A stretch of 64,000 nt of DNA. Origin: Larix kaempferi. Lineage: Eukaryota; Streptophyta; Pinopsida; Pinales; Pinaceae. Both the position numbers and the translations under genes were made by a program. The DNA lies in NCBI GenBank assembly GCA_027924585.1, contig BSBM01000125.1:3229001-3293000 (forward strand), in the 5' to 3' direction. Within the stretch, counting starts at the first letter, position 1, and the number at the start of each line of letters is the position of its first letter. Under the pieces are notes generated by a model. It ran no database searches and was not told the origin of the DNA. It saw only the letters and a list, made by a program, of their open reading frames with translations. Shown in pieces: positions 35,216 to 48,172 of this stretch.

Positions 35216-35870
35216 GATCATGCCTGTCCTTTCTTATTGCTTTGAATGCAACTTCCTTTCTGATGGGACTCTCTTTCTCAGTTATCATCTCATATGCATT
35301 GAGAATCCCCTGAAGCTCATCCTTTGTTAGTTATTCAAGATTAGCTCGATCCTCTAACACATAAACCTTCACGTTGAATCTTTGAGGAAAAGTTCTCAAT
35401 ATCTTATCTACAACTGATTCTTCATCTAGAGTGACTCCAAGACTCTTGATAGCATTAACTATCTCATCTTATCTTAGGAAGTAGGATGTGATGTTCTCTT
35501 CATCTTTCTTTCTCAGAGATTCAAACTGCCCAAAGTACTTTTGTAGCTTCTCTTTCTTTACTTTGTCATTGCCTTCGTATATACCTTTGAGTTTGTCCCA
35601 AACATCCTTGGCTGATGCACAATGCATAACCTTAATGAATTCATCACCAATCAATCCACATAGCAGATCATTTATGGCTCTAGCATTGTTTTCATAGAGT
35701 CTCCTTTGTGTCAGATTGATTGGTACAACTACTGTAACATCATAACCATCATTGATAGATTGCCAAACATTTGCTCCCAATGATTGCAAATAAACTTCCA
35801 TACACACCTTCCAGATAATGTAATTGGTGTCGTCGAATCTCTGTTTGTAGAAAGACTTCTTGCTTATCCA
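35216..35870 (-). pseudogene. gag: Gag N-terminal part of the outer element
   Basis: Right to left: a DUF4219-like opening ('FDDTNYIIWK') at about 35825-35850, then a UBN2-type gag domain in the open stretch 35469-35807 ('GLIGDEFIKVMHCASAKDVWDKLKGIYEG', 'LQKYFGQFESLRKKDEENITSYF'), a stop, and continuing 'DEESVVDKILRTFPQRF' and 'LTKDELQGILNAYE'. This is typical of copia gag. The natural start is unclear: an ATG near 35870 is one frame off the gag sequence. The gene is cut at 35211 by the Tat-like element and continues at 20298. Confidence 0.85.
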
Positions 35871-35922
35871 TTTCTACGCAATGATCTATCTTCTAGATGT
35901 TAATATGTTATTGAAGAAATCC

Positions 35923-35934
35923 GCTCTGATACCA
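35923..35934 (-). other. Primer binding site of the outer element
   Basis: GCTCTGATACCA on the + strand, exactly the complement of the initiator tRNA-Met primer site, two bases from the LTR at 35937. It fixes the element's strand as minus. Confidence 0.92.
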
Positions 35935-35936
35935 AT

Positions 35937-38457
35937 TGTTGGAATCGATTTAATACTGAGAGGGGGGTGAACCAATATTAGCGCAGTTATTAGCGATTTT
36001 TACCTTCTTTAACATATTAGCCTTTACTTAATATTTATCTTATGTTATGAATCAACAAATAAACATCCACACATATATGCACCATATAAAAAAAACATAA
36101 CACACATGATTTTTACGTGGAAACCCAAACGGGTGTAAACCTCAGAATGCGTCTTTATAATGAGAAAGAATACATTCAAGGAAGCACCAACTTCCTATAT
36201 TTACCAGTACCAATTGGAAGGAGGCACCAAAACCCTGGTTTTACAGGAAACGACCTAAAGGAAGCTTTCGCTCCTTGTGTTTCACCAGCACCAACTAGAA
36301 GGAGGCGCTGACCCCCTTTCTGCTTTGTTTTATAGGAACCAACATGAAGGAAGTTGAAACTCCCTATCCCCTTGCCGTGTTCGACTGCCCTGATGTCCAG
36401 TATATCTTACTGCCTTAATGAACTTCAACTCTACGCACTTCTTCATATCTTTTGATGATAATTATGCTTTGTGCACCTTCGTATGTAGACTATACTCTGT
36501 CACTGCGCTGCATACATCACTTGACTTCTCAAACTTCTCAACTCACACTTCTGCTTATGACTTACTTCATTTATGTGTGCTATACTAATTCTGTAGTCTA
36601 CGTTTCTGGTTCAACGATCTGATCTTCGTGGTTGCAATGATAAACTGATACTGTGCTTTCAATTGATAGTTCACTATTTAGAAATGAAGCGCTAGTAACA
36701 GAAGGAATTGTGCACTTTCTGATGTGTCTGTTCTATTTAAGTGTTGCAGTCTCTTAAATAATATGCGACATCCTGTGCATCAAATAATTATTATGTTCAG
36801 TTTAACGCACTTGTCTCAAATCATCTGCATCATAATGCGCCTAACATATCTTGATGTTGTTATGTCATTGCGCATCAGATGGAGTTCTCAACATCACACA
36901 CTTTCACTTCTGCTCATACGCATCAGCTAGACATCTATGCAATATCTGATAAACTTCAGTTCCATCTCTGTGCTTATGTATTCTATAATATATGTGACTA
37001 TCGACGCGTTTATTATAGTACTATCCTTTGAAACATAAATCACTTGCGCATAATTCAATATTTTTGTTCCTTCTAGTATTTGCGCATTCCTCACAGATCT
37101 ATCACATCATTTTATGCACCATATTCATTCTACTGCATGTGTGCACTCGACTCTTTGATAGATCATTCTGTTCTTTCCATGAGCCCCTTGATTCCCCGAA
37201 AAACAAACTGAAACTTGCACTCAAAGCTCTTATCCTCTCTCCATCAATCTTACTTACAGTCTCCAATTTGCATCTCTATTTATACATGTCCTGCATGGAT
37301 TGTATGTTCACAAGTTGGCTATGGAATTCTTCTATGGATTGTGCATATGCCACGTGTCATCATCTGCATGATTGATGTGTCATATTTGATGTATCAAGCA
37401 CCTTCAAGGTCCACAAATTAGTGGGACTTCACACCTTGGTGGTGTACCATTGAATTACTATATGTGCACAATCGTCTACTTCATCTTGATGTGTTTATGA
37501 CTTGTGATGTACCAGCCCTTGTGAGTAATGTGCCCTTGATGTTAATACTTTGTGGGATTTGCGCATACTCCAACTAATTATTTGACCTTTTACTCTTTAT
37601 CACTTGTGGGTAATATGCACTTGGTATATTGATACTTAACGAATTATGCACATACATCAACTTCTATTTGGTGGGTCTTTGACTTATGCCTTGTCATCAC
37701 TTGTGAGACTTGTGCACCTGTTGAACCTTCGGCTGTGGAATTTTCTCATAGATGGTATTCAATTTTTGTACCTTTCTAGGAACTTGTGCACATTCCACTT
37801 ATTGAAATCATCTTCTAATTAGCTATGCTTGCGCACTTTCAGGATTGTCCAACCAATAATTGTTTGCACGCTTTCAGGATTGTCCAACCAATAACTGCTT
37901 GTGCACTTCTAACCATTAACCAAGCAATACTTAGGCTTGCTTGCACACCTGTACCATTTTTTCAACCAAATCCTTGGTTGTTTGATCACATGAATCATTT
38001 TCCAATCAACTCCTTTGATTTGCTAACATGAGAGAGTATGACTTGGTGGACTTGATTTTTGCGCAAGGACCACATGTTGTAGGATACATTACTTGTGTTC
38101 CTTCTTGAACTAGATCTTCATGATGTATATTCTTATGTAGTTTTTCAAACTTGTCATGCATTTTGTATCCTTGATACACATCTTCATACTGAATGCAATT
38201 CTAGATATACTTCAAAGTTTCATACATGTATGTCACCTTCACCACTTGTGCATATACTTCTCGTGTTCAGTTTTTTCTTCATATTGCGCTTATACTACTT
38301 CAAAGTGGCTTCCATGTTCTTCTTCATACTTCTATAGGAATCTTGTATCCACTTTGACTTCAGCTGATATCAATGACTCAGTTTAAATCAGTTGACATCC
38401 TCTTTGACATTATTTGATAGCCAAACACTTGGCATCAATGACAACCAATGTTCAACA
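35937..38457 (-). repeat. 5' LTR (2.5 kb) of the outer element
   Basis: TGTTGGAATC to GTTCAACA in + coordinates; intact partner of the interrupted LTR at 2374-16755. It gives the empty-site sequence for both insertions there (near 36090 and 36815). No coding frame is recognised. Confidence 0.9.
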
Positions 38458-38462
38458 CATTG
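38458..38462. repeat. Target-site duplication CATTG, right copy
   Basis: Exact match to 2369-2373. Confidence 0.85.
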
Positions 38463-40340
38463 TCCATTGAGAGAGATATGGGTACCATTACGATCTTTTC
38501 TGCATTATGAATGGGTCTCAAGGACTTAACCATGATTAGAGGAGAAATTCAAGGAATTAGATCCTAAACAAATATTCTTTGGCTAATAGGCCATGGTAAA
38601 GGCATTTAACTACAAACTGGGCCCTCTAAAAGGTACCTTTTGCATAAGAGTGGGATAGGGGTAACATTATAATTTTTTTTGGTAGGGATGGGTTGAGGCC
38701 TTGACCATAATTTGGGAAGGAAAATAAGGTCCTTCATCCCTAAAATAATCGTATAGGTATTATGAGAAACAAAATATTTCTCAAACCACCATATAACCCA
38801 TCTAGAAAATACCTTTTGCACACAAGAGATGGATTTTGGGACTTTGGGCCAAAATGAAGCTTCTAGGGTCTAGGTCCCTAAACTAGGACTCAAACCACCA
38901 TACAGACCTAGATCATTGGCCTCTTGGTGGGATATGTGCATTGTTAAAATATTTATGTACTTAGCATGGGTCTTGGGGTCTAGACCATGGGTAATAAGGA
39001 AAACAAGGGTCATATGATCAAAATTAATATCCCAAGGCTCATAAAATTTGGCATTTGAATGAGAACTTAGGTATGATTAGAAAGTTTTAGACACAATGGA
39101 TGGGTTTGGAGACCTTGACCATGGTCATAGGAGAAAATAAAGGAACTTAGGACTTAAATGAATATTTTAAGACTCACAAGCCATGGATGACTCCTCAAAC
39201 AACAATAAAGGCACTTTAGAGGGGATATTTGGCCTTTAATTAGGACATCCAGGTTTCATTAGGAGGCTTTGTGTACCAAGGATGGGTCTCTAGGTCTTGT
39301 TTATGGTAAGATAAAGGGGCTCAAGTCTGATATTAACATTTTAATGATCTGGTCCATGAAGATGGCCTCAAAGCACCACATAGGCCCTCCAAAAAGGATA
39401 TTTGATCTTTGAGTGGGATATGGGAACCTATAAGAGGTTTTGATTACTAGGGAAGGATCTTGGGGTATTGGGCATGGTTAATCGGGGAAAGAAGAACCAA
39501 ATGGCATAAATGAAGATGTCAAATCTCATGGAATAGAAGGAATTCTTGAACCATTACACACACCTTTTAGAGGGGAACTTTAGCTACAAAGTGGGATACA
39601 TACACCATTAGGAGAATTTGTTCACTAGAGATGAGTCTCGAGGCTTTCTCCATGGTCATATGGGATCCATTACAAGGTTTTCCACACTACATGGTTCTCA
39701 AGACACTACCCATGGTCCAAGGATAAACAATAGTGTCTTAGGGACTAAAATATGTTTTTATGGTTCATGGACTACACATAGGATGCAAAACCACCACACA
39801 AGCCCTATAAATGGAATCTTTAGCTCACAAATATAATTTATGGACACCATTACAAGTTTTTCCCTGCTAGATCTGGATCTAAGGAAAACCACTAGAATCT
39901 TAGGGACAACCACAAGATTTTCTTAGTATATAAATATAATATAATATTAAAGGGTTAAACTATGTCTAGATAGGAGGATTTTACAATTAGACGCTAAAGT
40001 TTTAATCCCTTAATTTGTATATGTGATATGTAAGGACAATGTCAAGATTCTTGAAAATGGCCCATTCATAATTTTGAGTGGTTTGCTAAAAACATTGTCA
40101 TCACTTGGAATGATAGCATGAAATCCAGAGGTGGGACATATGACCATGAACCCTAAAAAAATATTTTAGGGCCTAATGGTTGTCCTTAGACCATGGTCAA
40201 GGCCCCAATAATAATTTGTAGTGTGTCAAACCTCTTAATGGCATCCATATTATATGTGGAGTAATGATTTCATTCACATGCCCTTTATGGTGGCTTCAAA
40301 TCCTATGCATGGTCCATGGACCATAAATGAATCTTATAGT
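38463..40340 (-). repeat. ~180 bp tandem satellite-like repeat, continued
   Basis: Degenerate monomers with the marker 'gggtctcgaggccttgaccatggt' (variable) near 38511, 38690, 38967, 39104, 39282, 39455 and 39631, mostly 173-179 bp apart. Other recurring blocks are 'accaccacataggccct' and 'gtgggatatgggaacc'. Around 40.0-40.1 kb the orientation flips: 40130-40340 reads like the opposite strand of the array. Confidence 0.75.
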
Positions 40341-40726
40341 TGCACCGAAAGGCGCATTCTACATCCCAATAGGGGGATGTGTAATTCCTTCCATGCTCAT
40401 CCCAGAGTTGACACGTGTCCTTTTTAAAAAATAATAAAATATTACAAAAATTAATAAAATATTATAAAAATAATATGTTGGATCAAATTAGATTTAAAAC
40501 ATTTACAAAGACATTTATATAAAACTACACAAATTAGATAAATTTAAAATCTCTAAAAAACAGTTTGCACCTCAAGAGATTTGATCCCTCTTGGCGCTTG
40601 GTAGATCCCCTTTTACGATGGATCTATGCTGGTACATAATACATTGGATTTTATCCTTGGATCATGGGTTGTGTTTAGCGAACCATATAGTGTGGAAAAC
40701 CTTGCAATGGTTCCTATGTGATCATG
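40341..40726. other. Unassigned AT-rich DNA
   Basis: No gene or repeat recognised. It is A/T-rich at 40420-40560. The last five bases (TCATG) form the left target-site copy of the solo LTR. Confidence 0.3.
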
Positions 40727-42756
40727 TGTCATGTCCCAAATTTTGCATTGGGTCACAATGTCCTAAGCACATTGGACATATTCATTAGAGTTTGTCAAAT
40801 TGATGCTAAGGGTCAAATAATTGCCAAGGAGGAAAATTACTAGTTTCCTAGGTTTGGGGTGGAAGATTTGGGATTTGGAATAAGGGGAATAATAAATAAT
40901 GTTTGAACATTATAATTGCATAACTATTTAATAAAGGAGCTAAATAAATATATACAAGTGAAAATCAAAGTGGCATTTGATCATGAAGACACATGGAGGA
41001 AGGGGGACCCACATATGGCTAGATTTCCCCACTACACTTGGCATCATTCTCTCACCAATTCGAATTCAAGGTGAATGGTAACATACTTGGTGGATTTAAA
41101 AAGGTATTATTCATTGCATGACTCATCCAAGGTCGAAATGTAGAGGAAGAGTAACTCTCATGGAAGAGGAAGAGGCAATTTGGAGCTAGTGAGACACTTG
41201 GGCAAGATTCCCTTAGCTCTATGACAACAATGATGAAGATGCTATGACACCTATGACACAAATCAGACCTGGAGTCTGACATATGACATATATGACATGT
41301 CAGGGCTAAAAATAGCCTCCAATAGGGCGCTCAAGGGATTTAGGGCAGCTAATATGCTTCCACATGTGATTTGGTGGAAGTGGGAGACTAGGAATTGTTG
41401 TACAAGTGGCGTTCTTTGGAATCTCTTCCCAACTTGAGTTGGCATGAGTCTCTTGGAAGGAATTCCACCCATGGAGGACATTAGAAGTTTATAAATTTCA
41501 ATAACAAAGAATGAAACCAGCTTTTGATCATTTGAGAAATTTGCAATTGCATTTCTGAAGAGGGAGAGCCAGTGGATGACTAGTTTCTTGCCTTAACCAA
41601 TTTCGAGGGTGAAAGATTCCCATCCAAGTTGGTAATTTGAAAGGCTATTCAGAACTTTCATTTGTAGCTTTAATGGATTCATTTGTTGCAGGTGTAAGAT
41701 ACAGGGTAGATCATATTTTCTTCTAATGCATCACATTCTCTCAACCATTTCCAATTTTGAAGGCATATTCTTGCTCCTTGAGGGAGGACGTTTTTTGGTG
41801 AGCTATTGTACTCTGTGGGGGAGCTTCTAATGCCCCATTTATTTTGTAATATGAATTAAATACTTTTTTCTTCATCTCCAGAAAGTTTCAGGTCGAAATT
41901 CCAAGTAGAAATGTATAAATCTCATTTTTAATGAAAGAACAGTGTCATTTCCCCACTACCTTGTTGTGAACCAATGTAATGTTGGTGGATTCGAATGGAT
42001 AAGTAAAATACTGATGGTTTATTGATGAATGGAATGTTATTGATGTATTATACAAGTTTCATGTTCATTACTCAAGCATTTGAAGTCATTTTACTCAGTT
42101 TATTTACATTTGGAGAAGATTTGGTGTCATTTCGCCAAGGGTCGAACTAGTGATTTTTGTTGTTGTTTGGGAGAAGGTTAGAACAGACTTAATAACTGAC
42201 TAATGGTGCATATGAAACCTTAATAATACCCTTGATACATCCCCTACCTATGTTCAGAAATTCGAGTGGGGTTGGAGGCATTTGGGAAGCCATTTTCAGT
42301 ATTTACCCCGAGGGGATTTGAACCTCAAATTGCTAGTTAAATTCCATACTTTGTCCAGAATATTAAACAAGTTTGAAGAAGTCTTTTGATGGTCATAAAT
42401 CATCCCTGAACATCATAATCAAGTACAAATATCCGTCATACACCTTCCTTGAATATTTGAAGGCATTTGGAGCCAATTTGAGACCTAGAGACCAATATTA
42501 GTCAAAGGGAAATTACAAGTAAAGTTCCCTACATTGGCTAGAATCGAAAGAGGATTTGTAGAAGTATTTTAAAGGTCCAAAATCATCCATGAAACACATA
42601 TTTATGTTCTAACATCATCCATATACCTTCTCAGAAGATTTGGGAGCAATTGGGGCAATTTGGAGACCTAGAGCTCAAAACTAGTCAAAGGTCGAACTAG
42701 GGAAAAAAAAGTGAAAATTTGTCATTTCAATAAAATTCCTAACAAGGGACATTACA
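40727..42756. repeat. Solo LTR, 2.0 kb
   Basis: Ends are inverted: TGTCATGTCCC at the left and GGGACATTACA at the right. It is flanked by perfect 5-bp copies of TCATG (40722-40726 and 42757-42761). No primer site, polypurine tract or coding domain lies inside, and no second LTR is found nearby. This is the usual result of recombination between two LTRs. It interrupts the inverted-repeat arm that continues at 42762. Confidence 0.85.
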
Positions 42757-42761
42757 TCATG

Positions 42762-43035
42762 GTCAAGTCTAACATATTATACAACTTGACGAGAACTCTC
42801 GAGTTTTCTCGTTTTTTATAGGTTGCATTTAGTAGTTATTTTTTAAAGTTACAACATTTTGAAAACCTTGACAAATATCGATACAATCAAAACCCTAAAT
42901 CATCCCTTGAATAAAAAGTTGGTGCTACATGTAGCACCATTTTCTTTCAGGGCTAAAATTACACCTTTTAGAAATCTCGACCAATGTCGATGCAATCAAA
43001 ACCCTAAATCAACCCCCACATAAAAAAAGTGGTTC
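42762..43035 (-). repeat. Palindrome-containing repeat, left arm
   Basis: Matches the opposite strand of 61640-61950: ACATATTATACAACTTGA near 42770-42790, then two ~115 bp units with 'ATCAAAACCCTAAATCA'. The first unit holds the perfect 20-bp palindrome TGGTGCTACATGTAGCACCA at 42920-42939; in the second the palindrome is mostly lost (GTGGTTCTATCAC). Confidence 0.75.
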
Positions 43036-44785
43036 TATCACTCGCGATGGGAAAAAAGGAAGATTAAAGATGAATTAAATTATTTTATTATTTAAATTAA
43101 ATTAAATTAAATTATTTGAATTATTCAAATTAAACTAATTTTTTTGAATTAAATTAAATTAAAATTAAAATTAAATAAATTATTTGAATTAACTCAGTGA
43201 CCCCATCATATAGCTTTCCACCATATCAGTATTTCTCATGCAAGTACCAATTTAATTTGAATTAAGTTATTTTATTTTATTATTATTTTTTAAATTTTTT
43301 ACTAAAATATCACATTCATATATAATAATATAATATATTATTATAATTATATTATATTATTTTTAATTAATTATTATATTATAATTAACTAAACAATATT
43401 AATTTATTAATATTTTTGAAATATTTTATACTTTAGTTTTTAATATGGTTATATCCTATCAATATATTAATTGTTTTAACTAAATTATAATATAATATTA
43501 TATTTGAATGATATTATATTAATGAATATAATATAACAATATTATTAGAATTAATCAATCAATATTATTTTTTTAATACTTTGGAGTCACAAGTTACTAA
43601 GAACAACCACATTAATAATATTAATGTATATGAATATGTTGAGAGACGTATATTTAGCACATTGATAATGTTATTCCTATAAAATATGCCAAATATATGT
43701 TTAACAATGTATTTGGACACATTAATATTATTAATGTAGTTGTTGTTAGTTAAAACTATAAGAAGTTATTGATAGAAAAATCATTATATCGATTATAAGA
43801 AATAATAATTATATAACTATAGAATTAGTTAATTAAATATAATATTTTGAGTCCATTATTATTGAAAGTATTTTTTGTGAAATTTTAATTCAAGTTATAT
43901 TATGTGTGAAATAATCTATGTTATTTGGGATTTGAAAATTTTACATAATAAGAAGAAGATACCATTTCATTTTAAGATGAAGAAATTGCTTAAAGCTAAA
44001 AGAAATTGGATTATCAATATAGATAAATTTGCACATTTAAATAACAAATAAAAGAAATTGGATTATTAATATAGATAAGTTTGCACATTTAAATAACAAA
44101 TAAAATATTTTTAATAGAATAAAAAATAATAAAATGCTTACAAGGAATTGATTGAAAATATAACTAAAGGATTATCTAATAACAATGAATAAAAATCGAC
44201 ATTAAGTTAAGAAATTAATTTTGAAAAGAAAATGTAATTAAAAATTAAGAAACATCTTGTTGATAAAATTTTTTTAACCAATTTGGTTCAATAAAGAAAT
44301 CTTTCCAAGATTTAATTCCAAATGGTGGATAAGAGAACCCTTATAGAGTAAATTAAAATAGAAAAGTGTAATGTCTCTAACATTGTTTTATCGAATGAAG
44401 AGCACTTAGAAGTCCATATCAAGAAACAAGGAAACAACAAGGAAACAACAAGGAAACAACCAGGAAACATATACTTTAATGACAATTGAAGGTTTATCAC
44501 TCAACACTGATGAAGCTGTATCTTAGCCAAATGATGTTTGCAATTAATTAATATACATAAATATAAAATATCAACATGACAATATAATAAATCATGAAAA
44601 TATTAAATCTATGATTAAAAATAATCAACTTATCAAGGAAGGTAATGTGATTTTACATAACTTAAATATGGTCTAGTCATGTGATTTTACATAACTCAAA
44701 TATGGTCTTGACTTGACATTTAATTTTGATAATTTCAATGACTTTGACTTTTGACTTTTGATTTTGATGTTGATCGACATTGACT
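43036..44785. other. Very AT-rich intergenic DNA
   Basis: Holds an AAATT/AATTA pentanucleotide-like run at 43075-43200 and long A/T stretches at 43260-43580. A repeated segment of about 60 bp with 'AAAGAAATTGGATTAT' occurs at about 43990 and 44050, and AAGGAAACAAC-like units are repeated near 44425-44470. No coding sequence. Confidence 0.6.
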
Positions 44786-45438
44786 TTTACATTAATAAAC
44801 TCTTCAATGAATTTATCATTTTTCAAACTTCATTTTGACTCAAATTTGAACTTCTTACATCTAGAGAATGTTAACAATATCAATTTGTTATGATTTTGTA
44901 GATTTCGTATGACTTAATTTTGACCTTTTTCAAAATTTGATATTAACGAAAGATTTTTTTTAAAATTTAACTCATGAATCTCATCAATGTTAACGACTTT
45001 TATTGCCTTAGCTCTAGCTCCACAGTCTCACTTAGACTTCAATTTATATTTACCTTGTTCCCGAAAAAATGGAATTTGACTCAACAAAAAAGCTTTATTA
45101 CATACCCATCTCTTTTGAACTAAATAAGAACCCAAAACTATGATAAATTTGCATAGCAACTGTAATTCCTCTATCGGCACATCTACACAATCAACTCTAA
45201 CTCCATACCAATTAGTAGTAAAATCGCTCCAACTTCCCTGATGAGGGTTAATAGCTCTGATACCAAATGTTAGGTTTAATATGCAGCATGCTTGATAGCC
45301 CTCTATTCATCATTTCATTGGATTCACGCTCATCTTGTTCTTCTTCTTTAACAAATGGATGGTTCCATGGGTACTAACAACTACATTGAATTCAAATAGA
45401 ATATCATTGTTAATCTAATGGACACTCTTCATAGACAT
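44786..45438 (-). repeat. Unclassified LTR element, copy 2, left part
   Basis: 44786-45267 matches 1-439 and ends with an antisense tRNA-Met primer site (GCTCTGATACCAAA at about 45254-45267). The LTR begins TGTTAGG at 45268 and runs to 45438, where a later insertion cuts it; it resumes at about 60451. Confidence 0.65.
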
Positions 45439-47570
45439 TGTCAAGTTAAATTATATGCTAAATAGTTGACATTTAATTATCGACTAGGATGTTTGTAAAA
45501 TTTGAGGTGCAAGCAAAAGAAGTGCAAGATCAGAATCTATCCTATCTAAGATTTGAAAGGGAAACACACATCCTTTTAATAAAATGAACTATCAAACACT
45601 ATAGGATTCTGAATTAACACTGTAATGTGGGATAGAATTCTTAAGTCTTTAATGGTCCTCGAATAGTGCTTGAGCACACAAAGAAAATTGCAGAAAGTAA
45701 ATGATAGAAAGTAAATATAATTATGAATGCTACAAGAAAGCTAAATCTTGCAATCAAAACAATATTGTAAAGGAAATGAAATTATAACCTGTTCTATGCT
45801 AACAACTACTCGAATTTAACACTATGGAATTCGTCATTGGGTTGTGGGACAACTATTGCTATAAGGATTCTGAGTCACAACCTTTCATATGAGGATGTTC
45901 ATGTGACTTTGTGGAAGTATCCTATTAGTATCTTGAACCTTCAATGTTATTCCTATAGTGGATCTTTAAAATAAATCACACCCAAATTGTAAATACCCTG
46001 TTTAATTTTCAAGTGATTCTAAAGTCCCATTCATGTTATAATCCAGGCTTAAGATCCCTGTATAGTCATTTTTCTTAATCAGGTCTTGTTAATTATATTT
46101 AAATCTGAACAAAGTTCTAATATAACTAAAAGATAAAAGAAGCATTTTAATTTAGATGTCAATTTGCAAGTCTAGTTTCGTTTTTGACCTGCGTACATTC
46201 TTTCACTTCCGGGAGAAGTGTTGTTGTACTATAGGATTGAAATAGGACTCTTTAACAAATTATGACCTCTATTTCCTAATTTAAAACGTAGAAAAATACA
46301 AGGAACATAATACAATAAAATAAACTAAAAGCTACTGCATAATATTTCCAAATCATAATGAATGGAAAGATGCTACAAATCGATTTCAAATTAAAGAACT
46401 AAAGGAATTTCAAATGTGAAATCAAACTACATAAAAGGTAAATGTTTTTTAGTTTTTATGTAATATTAATGCAGATCCGCAAAACACTCCTACATGAAAT
46501 TACGTTAACGGCTCTTATTAAAGTTAACAATGGAAGAAGCTGCACACTAATATTCAATTAAAAATCAAATACAAAGAAGCTGCACATTCCAGATCGGTGG
46601 GCCCTTGCCGGGTGGGCCCTTGCCGACTGGTAAGTGAGCTTAATTACTTACAGGTCAGTGATAACAATAAATTTAGGAGTCTAGAAATCAAGCTTTCATT
46701 ATTCAAATCAATCCAATTACAATCTCATCAACACGGTCTCCTTATAAGACAAATTACAATAGTAACATTCATCTATCCTCCTAAGGAATTTCGATCCCTC
46801 ATATATATAATCAATTAATTAAGAGGGATAAGAATTACATTTTAAACAAGCAATCCCTTGTTCTCTTAGAGTAGAGAGCCACCTCATCCATTTGCACTCA
46901 ATAACAAAGAAAATATAAATGCTACAAGCCAAAATTGCATGGCATATCAACTAAAATAGATAGTTTGTTATTATATCCCTTGATTACATGATCGAAACCA
47001 ATAGAATCTTGTCTCCCAATGGAATTGGAATCCATTGGAGATCTCATCCCTTGCATCAATTTGACATGTAATTTGAAAAGATGGCCACAACTATAATTAT
47101 GGGTTAAACATTTTTAGAGAAACGAGGATCTCCTGAACTATATCTTATTTTAAAAACAGCCCACCTCGAACTCAATTTAGATCATCGTGCACAAAACCCA
47201 TGTTTCGGATTTTCAAGGTTCATCACCATTTGCTTAGAAATTGTGTTTGAAGTTTGCCTCCTAGAAAATGACATGAATCAACATAAAACTTTGTGACTCA
47301 CAAGGTGCACCATATGGAAATACCTGAGTGTGTTTTAAGGAACATGATCCATATTGAGGCCTCAACGCATAAAACCCATGTGCTTGATTTCCCATGAACA
47401 AGTTGCAACCATTCATATCAATGATTTCTTACTGGAACTAGTACTGAAAAATTCTACAGCAAGTACTGGAAGTTATGTAGTAGCGGAAATTTGACTAACA
47501 GATTCCATCATTAGCAAGTTAGCCTTAAAACTTCAGTTTAATTCATTAAAAACATAAAAATAAACAAACA
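45439..47570 (-). repeat. 3' LTR of the decayed Gypsy element
   Basis: Starts TGTCAAG and ends AAACAAACA. It is about 245 bp longer than its partner, mainly through sequence at about 47150-47420 that the partner lacks. Confidence 0.65.
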
Positions 47571-48172
47571 TGATAGATGGCATGTATAATCCTTGCATTA
47601 TTTGTTTTCCAATAGTGTTGTAGATGACTTCACAATGGTAAAATCGTGATAGCAATAAACCACAATATCCAGTCCTCCAATAATCACGGTTTATCTATGG
47701 TAAATATGGAATGTTTGCAATAGTTATTGCTCTTGCCAAAGATGTGCCCAATCAACAGGAAGAAATCCATGAATTATGAGTGAAAACCCTGTAGAAAATG
47801 GCCGAAAATAAAGATAGCTGTGTACAGATACAAGGGGCCTCCTCCTCCCTAGTCAACTCGCCCTTCAATAGTGAAAATGTAGCAGACACAATCTTATTCC
47901 AAGCCCCATGATTTTGTGGTCATATCACTGAGTGCGCCCTCCTACAAAGTGGAAACAAATGTACAAATGCTTCCAGTGGTGCGCCCTCCCTCATTGGTGA
48001 CCAACAAAAAAATAGTACACCCTCCTCTAGATCTAGGAAATGAAGTGAGGCACCCTCTTACCAAGACATTGATGAAAACCCTTGCTTGCTCAAATATGGA
48101 ATGGATGATTGTAGAAATATTGATGGCAATAAGTGCAATGAGTAAATCTGGTTAACTTATCCTCAAATCTAT
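47571..48172. repeat. Dispersed repeat P, copy 1
   Basis: Matches 54440-55035 (about 90% by eye), beginning ATGTATAATCCTTGCA and ending near GAGTAAATCTGGTT. It is cut at 48172 by a copia LTR. Copy 2 lies within a Gypsy 5' LTR (from 53994), so this is probably a piece of the matching 3' LTR. Short frames such as 47916-48155 are not genes. Confidence 0.6.

Larger units (their letters stand above)
2374..38457 (-). mobile_element. Outer copia-type, gag-only LTR retrotransposon holding three nested insertions
   Basis: The element reads right to left: 5' LTR 35937-38457, antisense tRNA-Met primer site 35923-35934, gag 35870-35216 continuing at 20298-18780, about 2 kb of non-coding DNA, polypurine tract at 16756-16768, and a 3' LTR from 16755 back to 2374. 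Removing the inserts leaves about 2.5 kb LTRs and only about 4.3 kb of internal sequence. I see gag (UBN2-type domain, CCHC knuckles, coiled coil) but no protease, integrase or reverse transcriptase. This matches the known class of terminal-repeat elements that carry gag only, although loss of pol by deletion in this copy cannot be excluded. LTR divergence is roughly 8-10% by eye. Confidence 0.85.
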
